Source of the DNA: Gavia stellata
Taxonomy: Eukaryota > Chordata > Aves > Gaviiformes > Gaviidae
Direction: 5' to 3'
Length of the DNA stretch: 64,000 nt
Assembly: GCF_030936135.1 (NCBI RefSeq)
Contig: NC_082634.1
Span: 198,501-262,500, forward strand
Below, one piece after another: positions 25,316 through 59,841 of the stretch. The notes beneath the pieces are model-generated. The model did no database searches, was not told the origin of the DNA, and saw only the letters and a program-made list of their open reading frames with translations. The translations under genes were made by a program, and so were the position numbers. How positions within the stretch are numbered: the first letter of the stretch is position 1; each line of letters begins with the position of its first letter.

Positions 25316-28300
25316 ATGGCCTTCGTCCCCGCGCCCGGCTACCAGCCCGCCTACAACCCGGTTGGTATCGTCGTGGGGGTCCCCGTCACCACCCCCCCAG
25401 GATGGGGACCCCGGGGGTCCCTGTCACCCGGCCGGGGACAGGGTGGGGACCCCACCGACCTTCTGCTCTCCCCCCAGTCGCTGCCCTACGTGGCCCCTGT
25501 GATGGGGGGGCTCTGGCCCGGTATGGCCGTCTACGTGCAGGGTCTCGTGCTCCCCCACGCCAACAAGTACGGGGACCGTGGGGACACCGGGGACACGGCG
25601 GTGGCGGGGGGCTGCTGTCCCCTTGCACGCGTGTGTGCACAGCCCCGTGTGCACCCCCTTGGGTGCATGGGTGGGGGGACGCGGAGGGAGATGTGGGGCA
25701 CAGGGGGACATGGGAGGGGCACTGGAGGGATGTGGGGGGACATGGGGGGGCACAGGGGGATATGGGGGACATGGGGGGGCACAGGTGGACATGGGAGGGA
25801 CACGGGGGGACATGGGGTGGCACAGGGTGACATGGGGGGACATGGGATATGGGGGGCACAGGTGGACATGGGAGGGATGGGGGGTATCGGGGGCACAGGG
25901 GGACATGGGGGACATGGAGGGGCACAGGAGGAAATGGGAGGATATGGGGGACATGGGGGGTACAGGGGGACATGGGGGATATGGGGGACATGGAGGGGCA
26001 CAGGGGGACATGGGGGATATGGAGGACATGGGGGGCACAGGGGGACATGGGAGGGACATGGGGGTGTATCGGGGGGCATAGGGGGACATGGGGGATATGG
26101 GGGACATGGGGGGCACAGGGGAACATGGGAGGGACGTGGGGGGACATGGGGGGGCACAGGGGGACATGGGAGGGACACGGGGGGACATGGGGGGACATGG
26201 AAGGCACATGGGGGGCACAGGGGGACATGGGGGGGCACGGGGGGACATGGGAGGGACACGAGGGGACATAGAGGGCACATGGGGGGCACAGGGGGACATG
26301 GGCACAGGGGGGTCACAGGCACAGCCTGGGGGATGGGGGACAGATGGGGGGGCTGTGTCCCCCCCCCAGGTTTGGGGTGAGCTGGCGAGGGGGATGCAGG
26401 GAGGGAAGACGGGCCGGAGGGATGGCCGGCCGGAGGGACGGACGCGGACCCTCCTTGCAGGTTCTGGGTGAACCTGGCGAACGGGCCGGGAGAGGGGGAC
26501 GACCTGGCGCTGCACCTGAACCCCCGCTTTGGGGGCGAGGGGCAGGCGGTGCTGAACAGCCGCTGCGGGGGGCAGTGGGGGCAGGAGCAGCGCCGGGACC
26601 TCCAGCCCTTCCTGCCCGGGACCCCCTTCGAGATCGTCATCACCGTCACCCCCCACGCGTACCGGGTGCGGGGCCGGGGGAGAGCGGGTGGGGGGGTCTG
26701 CTGGCCTGTGGGGCCCAAGGGGCTATAGGGGATGGCCGGGGGTATATGGGGTCCCAAAGGGGAGAGAAGGCGTCCCAAAGGGGGGTTTAAGGGCTCCCAG
26801 AGGGTATATGGGGTCCTGAAGGGGGTATATGGGCTCACAGGGCATATATGGAGTCCTAAAGGGGGTATATGGGGTCCCAAAGGGGAGATAAGGCGTCCCA
26901 AAGGGGGATTTAAGGGCTCACAGGGGGTATATGGGGTCCCAAAGGGGGTATATGGGCTCACAGGGCATATATGGGGTCCCAAAGGGGTTATATGGGGTCC
27001 CAAAGGGGAGATAAGGGGTCCCAAAGGGGGATTTAAGGGCTCACAGGGGGTATATACAGTCCCAAAGGGGGTATATGGGCTCACAGGGCATATATGGGGT
27101 CCCAAAGGGGAGATAAGGCATCCCAAAGGGGGATTTAAGGGCTCCCAGAGGTTGTATGGGGTCCTGAAGGGGGTATATGGGCTCACAGGGCATATACGGG
27201 GTCCCCAACGTGGTATATGGGGTCCCAAAGGGGGATATATGGGCTCACAGGGCATATATGGGATCCCAAAAAGGTATATGGGGTCCCAAAGGGGAGATAA
27301 GGTGTCCCAAAGGGGGACTTAAGGGCTCACAGAGGGGTATATAGAGACCCAAAGGTGGTCTGTGGGATCACAGGGTATGTATGTGGGGACCCAAAGGGGC
27401 TATATGGGGTCCCAAGGGGGATATAAGTGCTCACAGGGGGTATAGGGGGTCCCCAAGGGGGTATATGGGGTCCCAAAGGGGGATGTATGGGCTCACAGAG
27501 GGTATATGGGATCCCAGAGGGGGAGGTATGTGCACACAGGGTGTCTATGAGCTCCTCAAAGGGGACATATAGGTACACAGGTGGTATATGGGGTCCCAAA
27601 GGGGGATATACAGGCACACGGGTCCCCAAGGGGAGGTATATAAGGTCTCAAAGGGCGGGTATAGGGGCCCAAAAGGGGCTATATGGGCACATAGGTGGTA
27701 TATAGTGGTCCAAAGCAGGAGATACATGGACACACAAGTGGCTGTATGTGCACACGGGGGTTGTATGGGATCCCAAAGGGGAGTGTATATGTGCACACAG
27801 GACGTATATCGGGTACCAAAGGGGGACATATGGGCTCAGAGGAGGAGATATATGGGCACACAGAGGGATATATGTGCACACGGAGGAGGGGGACATACGG
27901 TTAGACGGGGGTTATACGTAGTCCCCAAGGTGGGGGTATGCGAAGTGCCAAAGGGGCTATATGTGCACAGAGGGGGGGTATATAGTAGTCCAAAGGAGGG
28001 GTATATAGAGGCTACATGGGGTCCCAAAGGCACCTATAGGGAGTCCCAAGGAGGATATATGTGCACAGGGGGTATATGGGGTCTCTAAGGGGGGGGCTAT
28101 ATAGGAATCCAAAGGGGGCTATATGGGCACGCAGGGGGAATATGGGGTCCCGAGTACAAGTATATAGGGTCTCAAAGGGGATATATGTGCATACAGGTGG
28201 TAGGTGGGGGGCCCGAAGGGGGTTATATGTTGTCCAAAAGAGTGATATAAAGGCACACGGAGGGTATATGGGGTCCAAAAGGGGCCTATATAGGGTTCCA

Positions 28301-31300
28301 TATGGGATATACGTGCACAAAATGGGTATATGGGGTCCTAAAGGGGGGAGTATTGGCACACAGGGATTGTATGGGATCTCCAAGGGGGATGTATGGGCAC
28401 ACATGGTGATATATGGGTCCCAAAGTGGGGGGTATATGTGCACACGGAGTGTGTATGGAAGTCCCAGGTGAGGGTATATGTGGTCTGGAAGAGCGATACG
28501 AGAGCACACAGAGGGTATATGGGGGTCCAAAGGTGCTATATGGGCACACAGGGGGTATATGGGTGTCCCAAAGGGGCTATATGGGCACACAGGGGGTATA
28601 TGGGGGTCCAAAGGGGCTATATGGGCACACAGGGGGTGTATGGGGGTCCAAAGGGGCTATATGGGCACGCAGGGGGAATATGGGGTCCCAAGTACAGGTA
28701 TATAGGGTCTCAAAGGGGATATATGTGCATACAGGTGGTAGGTGGGGGGCCTGAAGGGGGTTATATGTTGTCCAAAAGAGTGATATAAAGGCACACGGAG
28801 GGTATATGGGGTCCCAAAGGGGCTATATGGGGTCCCAAAGGGGAGATAAGGCATTCCAAAGGGGGATTTAAGGGCTCACAGGGGGTATATGCGGTCCCAA
28901 AGGGGGTATATGGGCTCACAGGGCATATATGGGGTCCCCAATGTGGTATATGGGGTCCCGAAGGGGGATATATGGGCTCACAGGGCATATATGGGGTCCC
29001 AAAAGGGTATATGGGGTCCCAAAGGGGAGATAAGGTGTCCCAAAGGGGGATTTAAGGGCTCCCAGAGGTTTTATGGGGTCCCAAAGGGGGTATATGGGCT
29101 CACAGGGCATATATGGGGTCCCAAAAGGGTATATGGGGTCCCAAAGGGGGTATATGGGCTCACAGGGCATATATGGGGTCCCCAATGTGGTATATGGGGT
29201 CCCAAAGGGGAGATAAGGCATCCCAAAGGGGTATTTAAGGGCTCACAGGGGGTATATGGGGTCCCAAAGGGGTTATATGGGGTCCCAAAGGGGAGATAAG
29301 GGGTCCCAAAGGGGTATTTAAAGGCTCACAGAGAGTATATGGGGTCCCAAAGGGGGTATATGGGCTCACAGGGCATATATGGGGTCCCAAAGGGGTTATA
29401 TGGGGTCCCAAAGGGGAGATAAGGGGTCCCAAAGGGGGATTTAAGGGCTCCCAGGGGGTATATGCGGTCCCAAAGGGGGTATATGGGCTCACAGGGCATA
29501 TATGGGGTCCCAATGTGGTATATGGGGTCCCAAAGGGGAGATAAGGTGTCCCAAAGGGGGATTTAAGGGCTCCCAGAGGTTGTATGGGGTCCCAAAGGGG
29601 GTATATGGGCTCACAGAGGGTATATGGGGTCCCAAAGGGGCTATATGGGCACACGGAGGGTATAGGGGGGGTCCCAAAGGGGCTATATGGGCACACAGAG
29701 GGTATATGGGATCCCAAATATGTGTATATGGGGTCCCAAGGGGATGTATGGGCACACAGGGGGTATATGGGGGTCCCAAAGGGGATGTATGGGCACACAG
29801 GGGGTATATGGGGGTCCCAAGGGGATGTATGGGCACACAGGGGGTATAAGGGGGCCCAAGGGGGGGTATATGGGCACACAGGGGGTATATGGGGGTCCCA
29901 AGGGGATGTATGGGCACACAGGGGGTATAAGGGGGCCCAAGGGGGGGTATATGGGCACACAGGGGGTATATGGGGGTCCCAAGGGGATGTATGGGCACAC
30001 GGGGCTATACGGGTCCCAAGGGGGGTATGGGGGCCTTGGGGCCCCTGCCCCCCCCTGACCCCCCCCCAGGTCCTGGTGAACGGCAGCCACTTCGATGAGT
30101 TCCTGCACCGGCTGCCGGCGGAGCAGGTGACGGCCGTCACCGTGGACGGGGACCTGGAGCTGCACTCGGTCACCATCCTGGGTGCCGGGGTGAGCATAGC
30201 CGGGCCCCCCCTCGCCCCCCCCCACCCGGGGATCCCCCACACTCACCTCTGCCCCGTCTCTCCGCAGGGGACGTTCCCTCCCGCTATGCCGGTGAGTCCG
30301 GGGGGGTCTGGGGGTCACCCTGGGGAGGACCCAGGTGTTTTGGGGGGGCCCCCCTCACCCCCCGTTCTGCTCCCCCCAGGACGTGCCGCAGACCATCCCC
30401 TACCTGCAGAGCAACCTGCCGGTGAGTGCCGGGGGGCCGCAAGCGGGACCCCCCCCAGCCCAGGGCGTCCCCCTGACCCCGCTGACCCTCTCTCCTCTCC
30501 CGCAGGTGATGGGGCAGCCGCCCACCCTCCACCCGGTGAGTGGGGGGGACCCCGGCTCGGGGGGGGGACACGGGGCGGCTGCTGGGGTCCTGGGGGGCTC
30601 GGGGGGTCCCGTCCCCCTCCCAGCCCCCTGCCTGTCCCCTGCAGCCCGTGCCCTTCGTGGCCACCATCCCGGGGGGGCTCATCCCCAAGAAAACCATCGT
30701 GGTGAAGGGCTTCATCCCCCCCGACGCCGACAGGTACTGGGGGGGGAGAAGGGCCCCCCACCCCTCTCCCTGGGGTGCCCAGCACCCAGAGCAGCCTGAC
30801 CGCCCCCCCTCCGTCACCCCCCCTCCCCAGGTTCCACGTCAACCTGCGGGCGGGTGCCGGGGGGGACGTGCTGCTGCACTTCAACCCGCGCCTGAGCGAG
30901 GGGGTGGTGGTGCGCAACAGCCTCCTGGGGGGGGCCTGGGGGGCCGAGGAGCTGGACCTGCCCCACAACCCCTTCCAGCGCGGCCGCTACTTCGACGTGA
31001 GTGCACGAGGGCGGGCGTCGCACGAGGGCGGGAGTTGCACGAGGGGTTGTGGTGCACGAGGGTGGGCGTTGCACGGGGGTGCCGGTTGCACCAGGGTGGG
31101 CATTGCTTACGCGAGGGGCTGCACGGCATGAGGGTGAGCATGGCTTGCACGAGGGGTTGTGTCGCACAGGGGTGCGTTGCACGTGGGTGGGTGTTGCAGG
31201 AGGGCTCACGTTGCACGAGGACGGGCGTTGCACAAGGGTTTGTGATGCATGAGGACGGGCGTCGCATGTGGGCGGGTGTTGCATGAGGATGGGCATCGCA

Positions 31301-31811
31301 TGTGGATGGGCGTCGCACATGGGTGGGTGTTGCACGAGGGTTCACGTTGCACAAGGACGGCGTCGCTCATGGGTGGGTGTTGCACGAGGGTTCACGTTGC
31401 ACAAGGACGGCGTCGCTCATGGGTAGGAGTTGCACAAGGGCTCACGTTGCACGAGGACCGGTGTCGCACATGGGTGGGTGTTGCACGAGGGCTCACGTTG
31501 CACGAGGACAGGCGTCGCAGGTGGGTGGGAGTTGCACCAAGACCCCCAGGGCAGGAGGACGGGCATTGCACGGGGCAGGTGTCGCACATGGGCGGGTGTC
31601 GGTGTCGCACGAGGGCCCGCCTTGCACGAGGACGCGCGTGGCCCACGGCCGCTCCCCCCCCCAGCTCTCCATCCGCTGCGGGAACCATCGCTTCAAGGTC
31701 TTCGCCGAGGGGCAGCCGCTCTGCCACTTCTCCCACCGCCTGCCCCCGGGGCCCCACGTCGACACGCTGGAGGTGGATGGCGACGTCATCCTCTCCTACG
31801 TCCACTTTTGA
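25316..31811 (+). CDS. LGALS4: Galectin-4 (tandem-repeat galectin)
   Basis: Secreted beta-galactoside-binding lectin with two carbohydrate-recognition domains (CRDs), expressed mainly in gut epithelium in mammals. Exons: 25316-25360, 25478-25566, 26461-26665, 30070-30189, 30268-30291, 30380-30421, 30506-30535, 30645-30733, 30831-30996 and 31665-31811, giving 318 residues (human 323). The N-terminus [15 protein letters not shown] is diagnostic for galectin-4. CRD1 has His63, Asn65, Arg67, Asn77, Trp84, Glu87 and Arg89. CRD2 has His231, Asn233, Arg235, Asn244, Trp251 and Glu254, but Leu256 at the usual Arg/Lys position. The linker is encoded by three tiny exons. There is no signal peptide, as in all galectins. 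The exon 1 donor is an unusual CCG|GTTGGT. Introns 2, 3 and 9 are tandem repeats. Confidence 0.95.
25675..26310 (+). repeat. GGGGGACATGG minisatellite in LGALS4 intron 2
   Basis: Short units GGGGGACATGG, GGGGGGCACAGG and GAGGGACATGG follow one another with little higher-order regularity. The plus strand lacks pyrimidine tracts, so the functional acceptor region begins only after 26340. Confidence 0.9.
26725..30030 (+). repeat. 3.3-kb TATAT-containing satellite in LGALS4 intron 3
   Basis: About 80 units of roughly 40 bp. Subfamily A has GTCCCAAAGGGGAGATAAGG plus GATTTAAGGGCTCACAG and dominates 26740-27350 and 28800-29620. Subfamily B has GGCTATATGGGCACACAGGG plus GTATATGGGGGTCC and dominates 27380-28800 and 29620-30000. 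Both share GGGTATATGGGGTCCCAAA. The blocks alternate A-B-A-B. Open frames in all six frames are repeat artefacts. Confidence 0.95.
31000..31655 (+). repeat. TTGCACGAGG minisatellite in LGALS4 intron 9
   Basis: Repeats of TTGCACGAGGACGGGCGTCG and TGTTGCACGAGGGTTCACG. Near 31310-31500 they form almost identical units of about 50 bp (CGTCGCTCATGGGTGGGTGT). It runs from the donor of exon 9 to shortly before the exon 10 acceptor. Confidence 0.9.
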
Positions 31812-31923
31812 GCCCCACAGCCGGCCCCATAGCCCGGCTCACGGCCTGCCCCATAGCCCAACCTCCAGCTCGCCCCACGGGCGCCGACCGGGGCCCTCGG
31901 TGCCACCGTCCAGCGCTGACTCC

Positions 31924-31929
31924 AATAAA
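31924..31929 (+). terminator. LGALS4: Poly(A) signal of LGALS4
   Basis: AATAAA, 113 bp after the stop codon, with a downstream GT-containing stretch. Confidence 0.85.
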
Positions 31930-32575
31930 TCTGTTCTCACACGTGCGCCTCCATCACTGCCTGTGCTGCCCCACAGACCCCCCCAGCCCCACCCCACAGT
32001 CCCCAGGACCCCCCAGGACAAGTGGGGCACAGTCCCAGCCCCACCGTCTCCTTTCAATCCCCCTCCCACCCCAGCCCCAGTCCCAGCCCCAGCACGACCC
32101 CCTAAACCTGTCCCCACGGTCCCGACCCCACCGTCCTGTCCCTCTCCTTGTCCCCAGTGTGTCCCCACGGTCCTGTCCTTGTCCCCAACACGGCCCCGCA
32201 GTCCTGCTGCCGTCCCCAGGGTGCTGGCCCCAGCCCAGCCCCACGGTCCCGTACCCGCAACAGCTGCTCCTTGCAGGGGATGATGGTGACCGTGCGGAGG
32301 AGCTGGCCGTGGGGCCGGGACCCCCGCCAGTTATGGGGCAGAGCTGGGACGGGGCAGCAGCCCCAGCCCCTCCGGACCCGCTGGCCGGGGCTTTTTGCTC
32401 CGTTTCACCCGTAATCTGCAAAAAAACCCCCCAGCGCCGAAACCTTCCGGGGACGGGGGTGCTCCCCAGGGGCTTTTGAGCCAAATTCCTGCCATTTTGG
32501 GGCCGGACGCCCCCCGCCTCCTGCCCCCCGCCCCCGCAGAGCCACCCAGAAGGAGAAAGATGCATCTCATCGCCC
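31930..32575. other. Space between convergent LGALS4 and ACTN4, no gene seen
   Basis: C-rich low-complexity DNA (CCCCAGCCCCA, GTCCCCACGGTCC motifs). In mammals CAPN12 and LGALS7 genes lie here. I see no calpain or galectin-7 coding sequence. Confidence 0.5.
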
Positions 32576-32592
32576 TTAAAAATCTGACACCT

Positions 32593-32598
32593 TTTATT
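32593..32598 (-). terminator. ACTN4: Poly(A) signal of ACTN4
   Basis: TTTATT on the plus strand is AATAAA on the minus strand, about 1.0 kb beyond the ACTN4 stop codon. This fits a typical alpha-actinin-4 3' UTR length. Confidence 0.75.
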
Positions 32599-33604
32599 GC
32601 CCTGTGCCCCAGGATCCTCCGAAGGGAGGCGGGTGAAGCCGGCGGCGCGCCGGGCCGCGGGGGTCCCGGTTGTGTGCGGGGGGGTCCCCCGGCCCAGGAC
32701 AGGGGGGACGACAGCGGTGAGGAACGGTACAGTCTCCGTCGTTAACAGTTATCAGCAATATTTTAATTACATGACAAAGAAAACCGGTAATAGATGCTGC
32801 TAGGTGAATATATATTTATATAATAAATCCGTAAGTTAATAAAGTAAATAGGAACCTTCTGGCTTTCATTTAAATCTTAAAAGATCAGGCTTTTTTTTTT
32901 TTTTCTTGCTTTTTTTTTTTTCTTTTAAATTTTTGGTCCTCAGAAAAACCTGCTCCAAGGTCGGAGGGACGTGCCGGGGAGGGGGCCGCGCTGGGGCGAG
33001 AACCCCCCCCTCCCCGAGCCGGGGCAGAGGGGCCGGCGCTGGCTCCGCCGAGACCCCGTTCGGATTTTTCCGCTACGGAGAGGCATAAATTAAAGAGGGC
33101 AGAGGCAGGGCGGGAGGAGGGGGCTCCCTCGGAACGCACCGGCGGCCGTCCCGTTCGTCAGTTGAAAAAATAGAAGGGGTTTATATTAAAAAAAATAACC
33201 ATCTGAGCCAGAGCTGCCGGGCGCGCCGGGGCTCCCCGCTCCCCTGCCAAGAAACCCGAAGCGACTAAAAGGTGAGACCCCCCCCAGCTCGCAGCCCGCC
33301 CTCCCCGCGAAGTGAAAAAAAAACAACCAAACAACCCCAAAATAAACCATTGCATAGGTACGTGGTCGGTATAATATGCAATAACCGGACGGCGGGGGCG
33401 GCCGCGGCTTTCGTGTTTTTTTTTTTTCCCTGCGACCCCCCCGGGGAGGAGAGACCCCCGCGGCCGGAGGGACAGCCGGTGCGTGTGTGTGTGTGAGTGT
33501 GGATGCAGAGCACGGAAAAACTCGGGGCGGGGGGCTTGGCTCCTGCCGGGAAGCGCCAGCGCTTGGTGCCGCCGCCGGCGGTGCGGGTGCCGCGGCGGCG
33601 GGGC
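32599..33604 (-). other. ACTN4: ACTN4 3' untranslated region
   Basis: The plus strand shows T-runs at 32890-32925 and 33417-33428 (A-runs in the mRNA). AT-rich DNA around 32755-32880 contrasts with the GC-rich flanks. No open frame of interest is present. Confidence 0.7.
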
Positions 33605-56725
<23,121 letters not shown>

Positions 56726-57374
56726 GGCGCTGCGATCGCTCCGCTCCGCTCCGCTCCTGCCGCGCCGACCGGCTCTGCGCCCCCGCCGCCCGCCCCGCCG
56801 CTGCGCATAGCGCCGCGCGCCACGCCCGCAGGGACACGCCCACCGCCCTGCGCGCACGCGCGGGCACGCCCACCGCACGCAGACGCGCCCATCCCGCCCA
56901 CCGCGTTGGGCGCCCCCCCCCCCACAACGGCGCATGCGCCAGCCGCTTCGCCCGGCCTGCATAGGCACGGCGGGAATCTCATTAATATGCAGATGAACGC
57001 GCGCCTTCGGCAGCCACGCCCCTGGCGGGGGCCACGCCCCCTCATTAATATTCATGATGGCTAGTAAAGCCGTGCGTACGCACTCCCCTTACTCCAACCC
57101 GCTCGCCATGAGTGTGCTTATTAATATTAATATACTGGGCGTGGCCACACAGGAATGCTCATGACTATGCATTGAGGGGCGTGTCCTCCCCGACAGCAGC
57201 GCTCCCCCCCTCCCTGCACCGTGGAGGGGGGAATCTGCCCCCCGTGTTCCCCCAGAACCCCCCGAGGGGCTGAGCTGCACCCCCAGGGCAGGGGTCACCC
57301 CCCCGGACCCCCACACCACCCCCCGGTCCCCCCCCGGACCCCCAAAAGGACGACAGCGCCGTGGAGGCTTCTCC
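56726..57374 (-). promoter_or_regulatory. ACTN4: ACTN4 CpG promoter with KLF-type and ATTAATAT motifs
   Basis: Upstream of the ACTN4 start, CACGCCC/ACGCCCAC elements recur at about 56820-56890 and 57015-57040. Interleaved are CATTAATAT at 56980-56988 and 57043-57051 and TTATTAATATTAATATA at 57118-57134. The region reaches the EIF3K 3' end, so ACTN4 lies about 0.65 kb behind EIF3K. Confidence 0.6.
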
Positions 57375-57380
57375 TTTACT
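57375..57380 (-). terminator. EIF3K: Variant poly(A) signal of EIF3K
   Basis: TTTACT on the plus strand gives AGTAAA on the minus strand, 44 bp beyond the stop codon. No AATAAA occurs between the stop and the ACTN4 promoter. Confidence 0.6.
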
Positions 57381-57423
57381 GGTGGAGCCGTGAGTTAAAA
57401 GGGGGGACGGTAAAAGGGGGGGC

Positions 57424-59210
57424 TCAGAGGGAGGACGCCATGATGCTGGAGACGCCTGCGGGAGAAGGAGGAGAGTGAGGGGGGCGTCCCCGGGCTGGGG
57501 GGGTCTCCCCTGGCTCAGGGGGGGCTCCCCAGGCTCGGGGTGGGGGTCTCCCGGCCCCCGACACCCCACTGTCGAAGTCGATCTTCTCCACGATGTTCTT
57601 GGGCTTGATGCTCTCCTCCTGGTTGCAGATGAAGATCCGACCAGGCTCCGGCTCCGTCCAGCCGTATTTGCTCATCCAAACCTTCAGCTGAGCCTCTGGG
57701 GGGGGGGAATGTGGGGGGGTTTCAGCCCCCATCCCTCCCCCCAGCCCCCTCCCCAAGCCCTCCTGTCACCCCCTTACCCGAGAGGTCCCCCAACATCTCG
57801 GCCAGCAGCCAGCGGTCGATGTGCTGGTACGTGATCCCCACCACGTGGCAGATGACTGCGGAAGGAGACCCCACATCAGCCGTTGGACCCTGCCCTGCAC
57901 CCCCACGCCCCCCCCCGGACCCCCCCAAGCCCCCCAGGACCCCCCTCAAGCCCCCCAGGACCCCCCCCCCCACGCCCCCCTCACATTTCCTCACGGAGTC
58001 CTCGAAGCCGGTGATCCCATCCAGCAGCTCCATGTTCTCATCCAGAGCTTGCTGTGGAAGGTGTGGGGGGGGCAGTCGTTAACATCCCCCGGGGGCCTGG
58101 ATAACGAGCGCTGGGGAGCGCCCCAACGCTGCTGAGGTTTGGGGGTGCCCCCCCCGGGTTTGGGGTGCCTCCTCCCGCGGCAGGACTCACCCAGAAGGAC
58201 TGGAAGTGGCACGTCTCCAGCAGCTCCCCCAGGTAGAGGATCTGCCTGATGGGCCTTTCCTCCTGCTGGGGTCGGGGGGGGTCAAGGAAAATGTGGGGAG
58301 ACAGGCCCAGAGCCGCGCCCCCCGCCCCACAGCTGCTCCCCCAAACCAGCAACACCCCCCAAGTCCCTAAATTTGTGTCTCACGGTCAACAGGGGTTCTG
58401 TGGGGCAATGCTACCCCGTCTCACCCCACCGGGGAGGCGGAGGGGGCTGAGGTGGCCAGGGCTGGGGGGTCAGGGCTGGTCCCCAAAAGCCCCCCCGGGC
58501 CCCCCCCACAGCGGGGCGGATACGTGGGCCTGGTCGATCATGCACTTGCAGAGGGTGAAGTCCGTGTGGGGGAGGTTGGTCAGGGCCTTCAGCAGGATCT
58601 GGGCCGTGACGGTGGTCTGGAAGAAGGCGGGGTTGAACTGGTACCTGGGGGGCGGGAGAGGGGGGTGTCGGGGAGGGGGGGACATGGCGCCTGCCCCCCC
58701 CCGGCCCCGGGGCCCCCCCCCGGCCCCGCTCACAGCTTCAGCACGGCCAGGTTGGCCTCCAGGTCGTAGGCGTTCTCCTTGGCCTGCGTCTCCACGTAGC
58801 GCTCCAGCGTGGCCAGGTTCTCGGGGTTGTACCTGCCGGGAGGGCGCGGCTGAAGCGGCGGCGGCCGCACACCCCACCGGAACCGCCCCCCCCCCCGTTA
58901 CCGGCCCGCCCTGCGCCCGGTACCGAGCCCCGCCGCCCCCCAACGCCCCGCTCCCGGGGGCCCCTCAGCGCTCCCGGGCCCCGCTCCCCCTCCGGTCCCC
59001 CCGCCCCATCAACCCGCTCCCCCTCCGGTCCCCCCGCCATTACCGGCCCGTGAACCGCCCCCCCGGCCCGATCCGCGCCCCGCGCCGGTCCCGGCCGACG
59101 CCTCCGCCCCCCGAGCTCCCCGCCCGCCCGCGGACTCCCCCCCGCCCGTACCGGTCGATGCCCCGCAGCAGTTTGCCCACGTTAGCCCGCATCTGCTCGA
59201 AGAGCGCCAT
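57424..59210 (-). CDS. EIF3K: Eukaryotic translation initiation factor 3 subunit K
   Basis: Small subunit of the eIF3 octameric PCI/MPN core, bound next to eIF3l. Exons in transcript order: 59210-59152, 58832-58734, 58644-58524, 58265-58191, 58051-57985, 57855-57778, 57695-57570 and 57455-57424. Phases join into exactly 218 residues, the human length. It starts [20 protein letters not shown], passes [20 protein letters not shown] and [12 protein letters not shown], includes the winged-helix region [18 protein letters not shown], and ends in SSIMASSL. The penultimate exon ends GAC A with the donor GTGGGG. Conservation is very high. It is transcribed toward ACTN4 and divergently from MAP4K1. 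Confidence 0.98.
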
Positions 59211-59300
59211 GACTCGCGGTGCCGCCGGAAGCGGAAGGGCGGTACCGGGCTCCGGCGGTCGGGGCAACTTCCGCTTCCGGCGCGGGCGTTCGCCGGGCAT
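59211..59300 (-). promoter_or_regulatory. EIF3K: EIF3K promoter with mirrored double ETS sites
   Basis: CCGGAAGCGGAAG at 59225-59237 and its exact reverse complement CTTCCGCTTCCGG at 59268-59280 are separated by 30 bp. Each carries two overlapping ETS cores. They lie 15-70 bp upstream of the start codon, typical of a TATA-less translation-factor promoter. Confidence 0.75.
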
Positions 59301-59439
59301 GACGGGAACGTGGAGGACTCGGCGCGGGGAGTGAAGGGAGGGTGCGCAGGCGCAGAAAGCGAAAGCCGAGAGCCGGCCGAGGCGGAGGCGGGTTATACCC
59401 TTGGCCCCGCCTACATATACAGACCCCGCCCACAGAGCC

Positions 59440-59625
59440 GGGACACGCCCACAGAACCGAGTCCCGCCCACGGAGCCGAGCCCCGCCCACGGAGCCGAGC
59501 CCCGCCCACAGAGCCGAGCCCCGCCCACGGAACCGAGCCCCGCCCACGGAGCCGAGCCCCGCCCACGGGGCCGAGCCCCGCCCACGGGGCTGAGCCCCGC
59601 CCACGGAGCCCCTTCCCAGTATAGG
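59440..59625. repeat. 19-bp GC-box repeat upstream of EIF3K
   Basis: About ten near-identical copies of GAGCCGAGCCCCGCCCACG, each holding a CCCCGCCC Sp1/KLF-type box. Related copies without the exact spacing start near 59400. It ends close to the assembly gap, so the true length is unknown. Confidence 0.9.
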
Positions 59626-59641
59626 CGCGGGCTCTTGGCCA

Positions 59642-59841
59642 NNNNNNNNNNNNNNNNNNNNNNNNNNNNNNNNNNNNNNNNNNNNNNNNNNNNNNNNNNN
59701 NNNNNNNNNNNNNNNNNNNNNNNNNNNNNNNNNNNNNNNNNNNNNNNNNNNNNNNNNNNNNNNNNNNNNNNNNNNNNNNNNNNNNNNNNNNNNNNNNNNN
59801 NNNNNNNNNNNNNNNNNNNNNNNNNNNNNNNNNNNNNNNNN
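59642..59841. other. Assembly gap (200 N)
   Basis: A run of exactly 200 N between two unrelated tandem repeats, a conventional length for a gap of unknown size. The kinase and central exons of MAP4K1 should lie here or in what was dropped. Confidence 0.95.

Noticed and set aside
26725-30030. CRISPR-like spacing of repeats
   Set aside because: Units are contiguous with no unique spacers, and the locus is an intron of a vertebrate gene.
26732-30242. Numerous 100-335 codon open frames in LGALS4 intron 3
   Set aside because: Repeat-derived in all frames, with no homology.
31930-32575. Possible CAPN12 or LGALS7 remnant between LGALS4 and ACTN4
   Set aside because: An acceptor-like site near 32277 and a short open stretch exist, but no calpain or galectin motif is recognisable.
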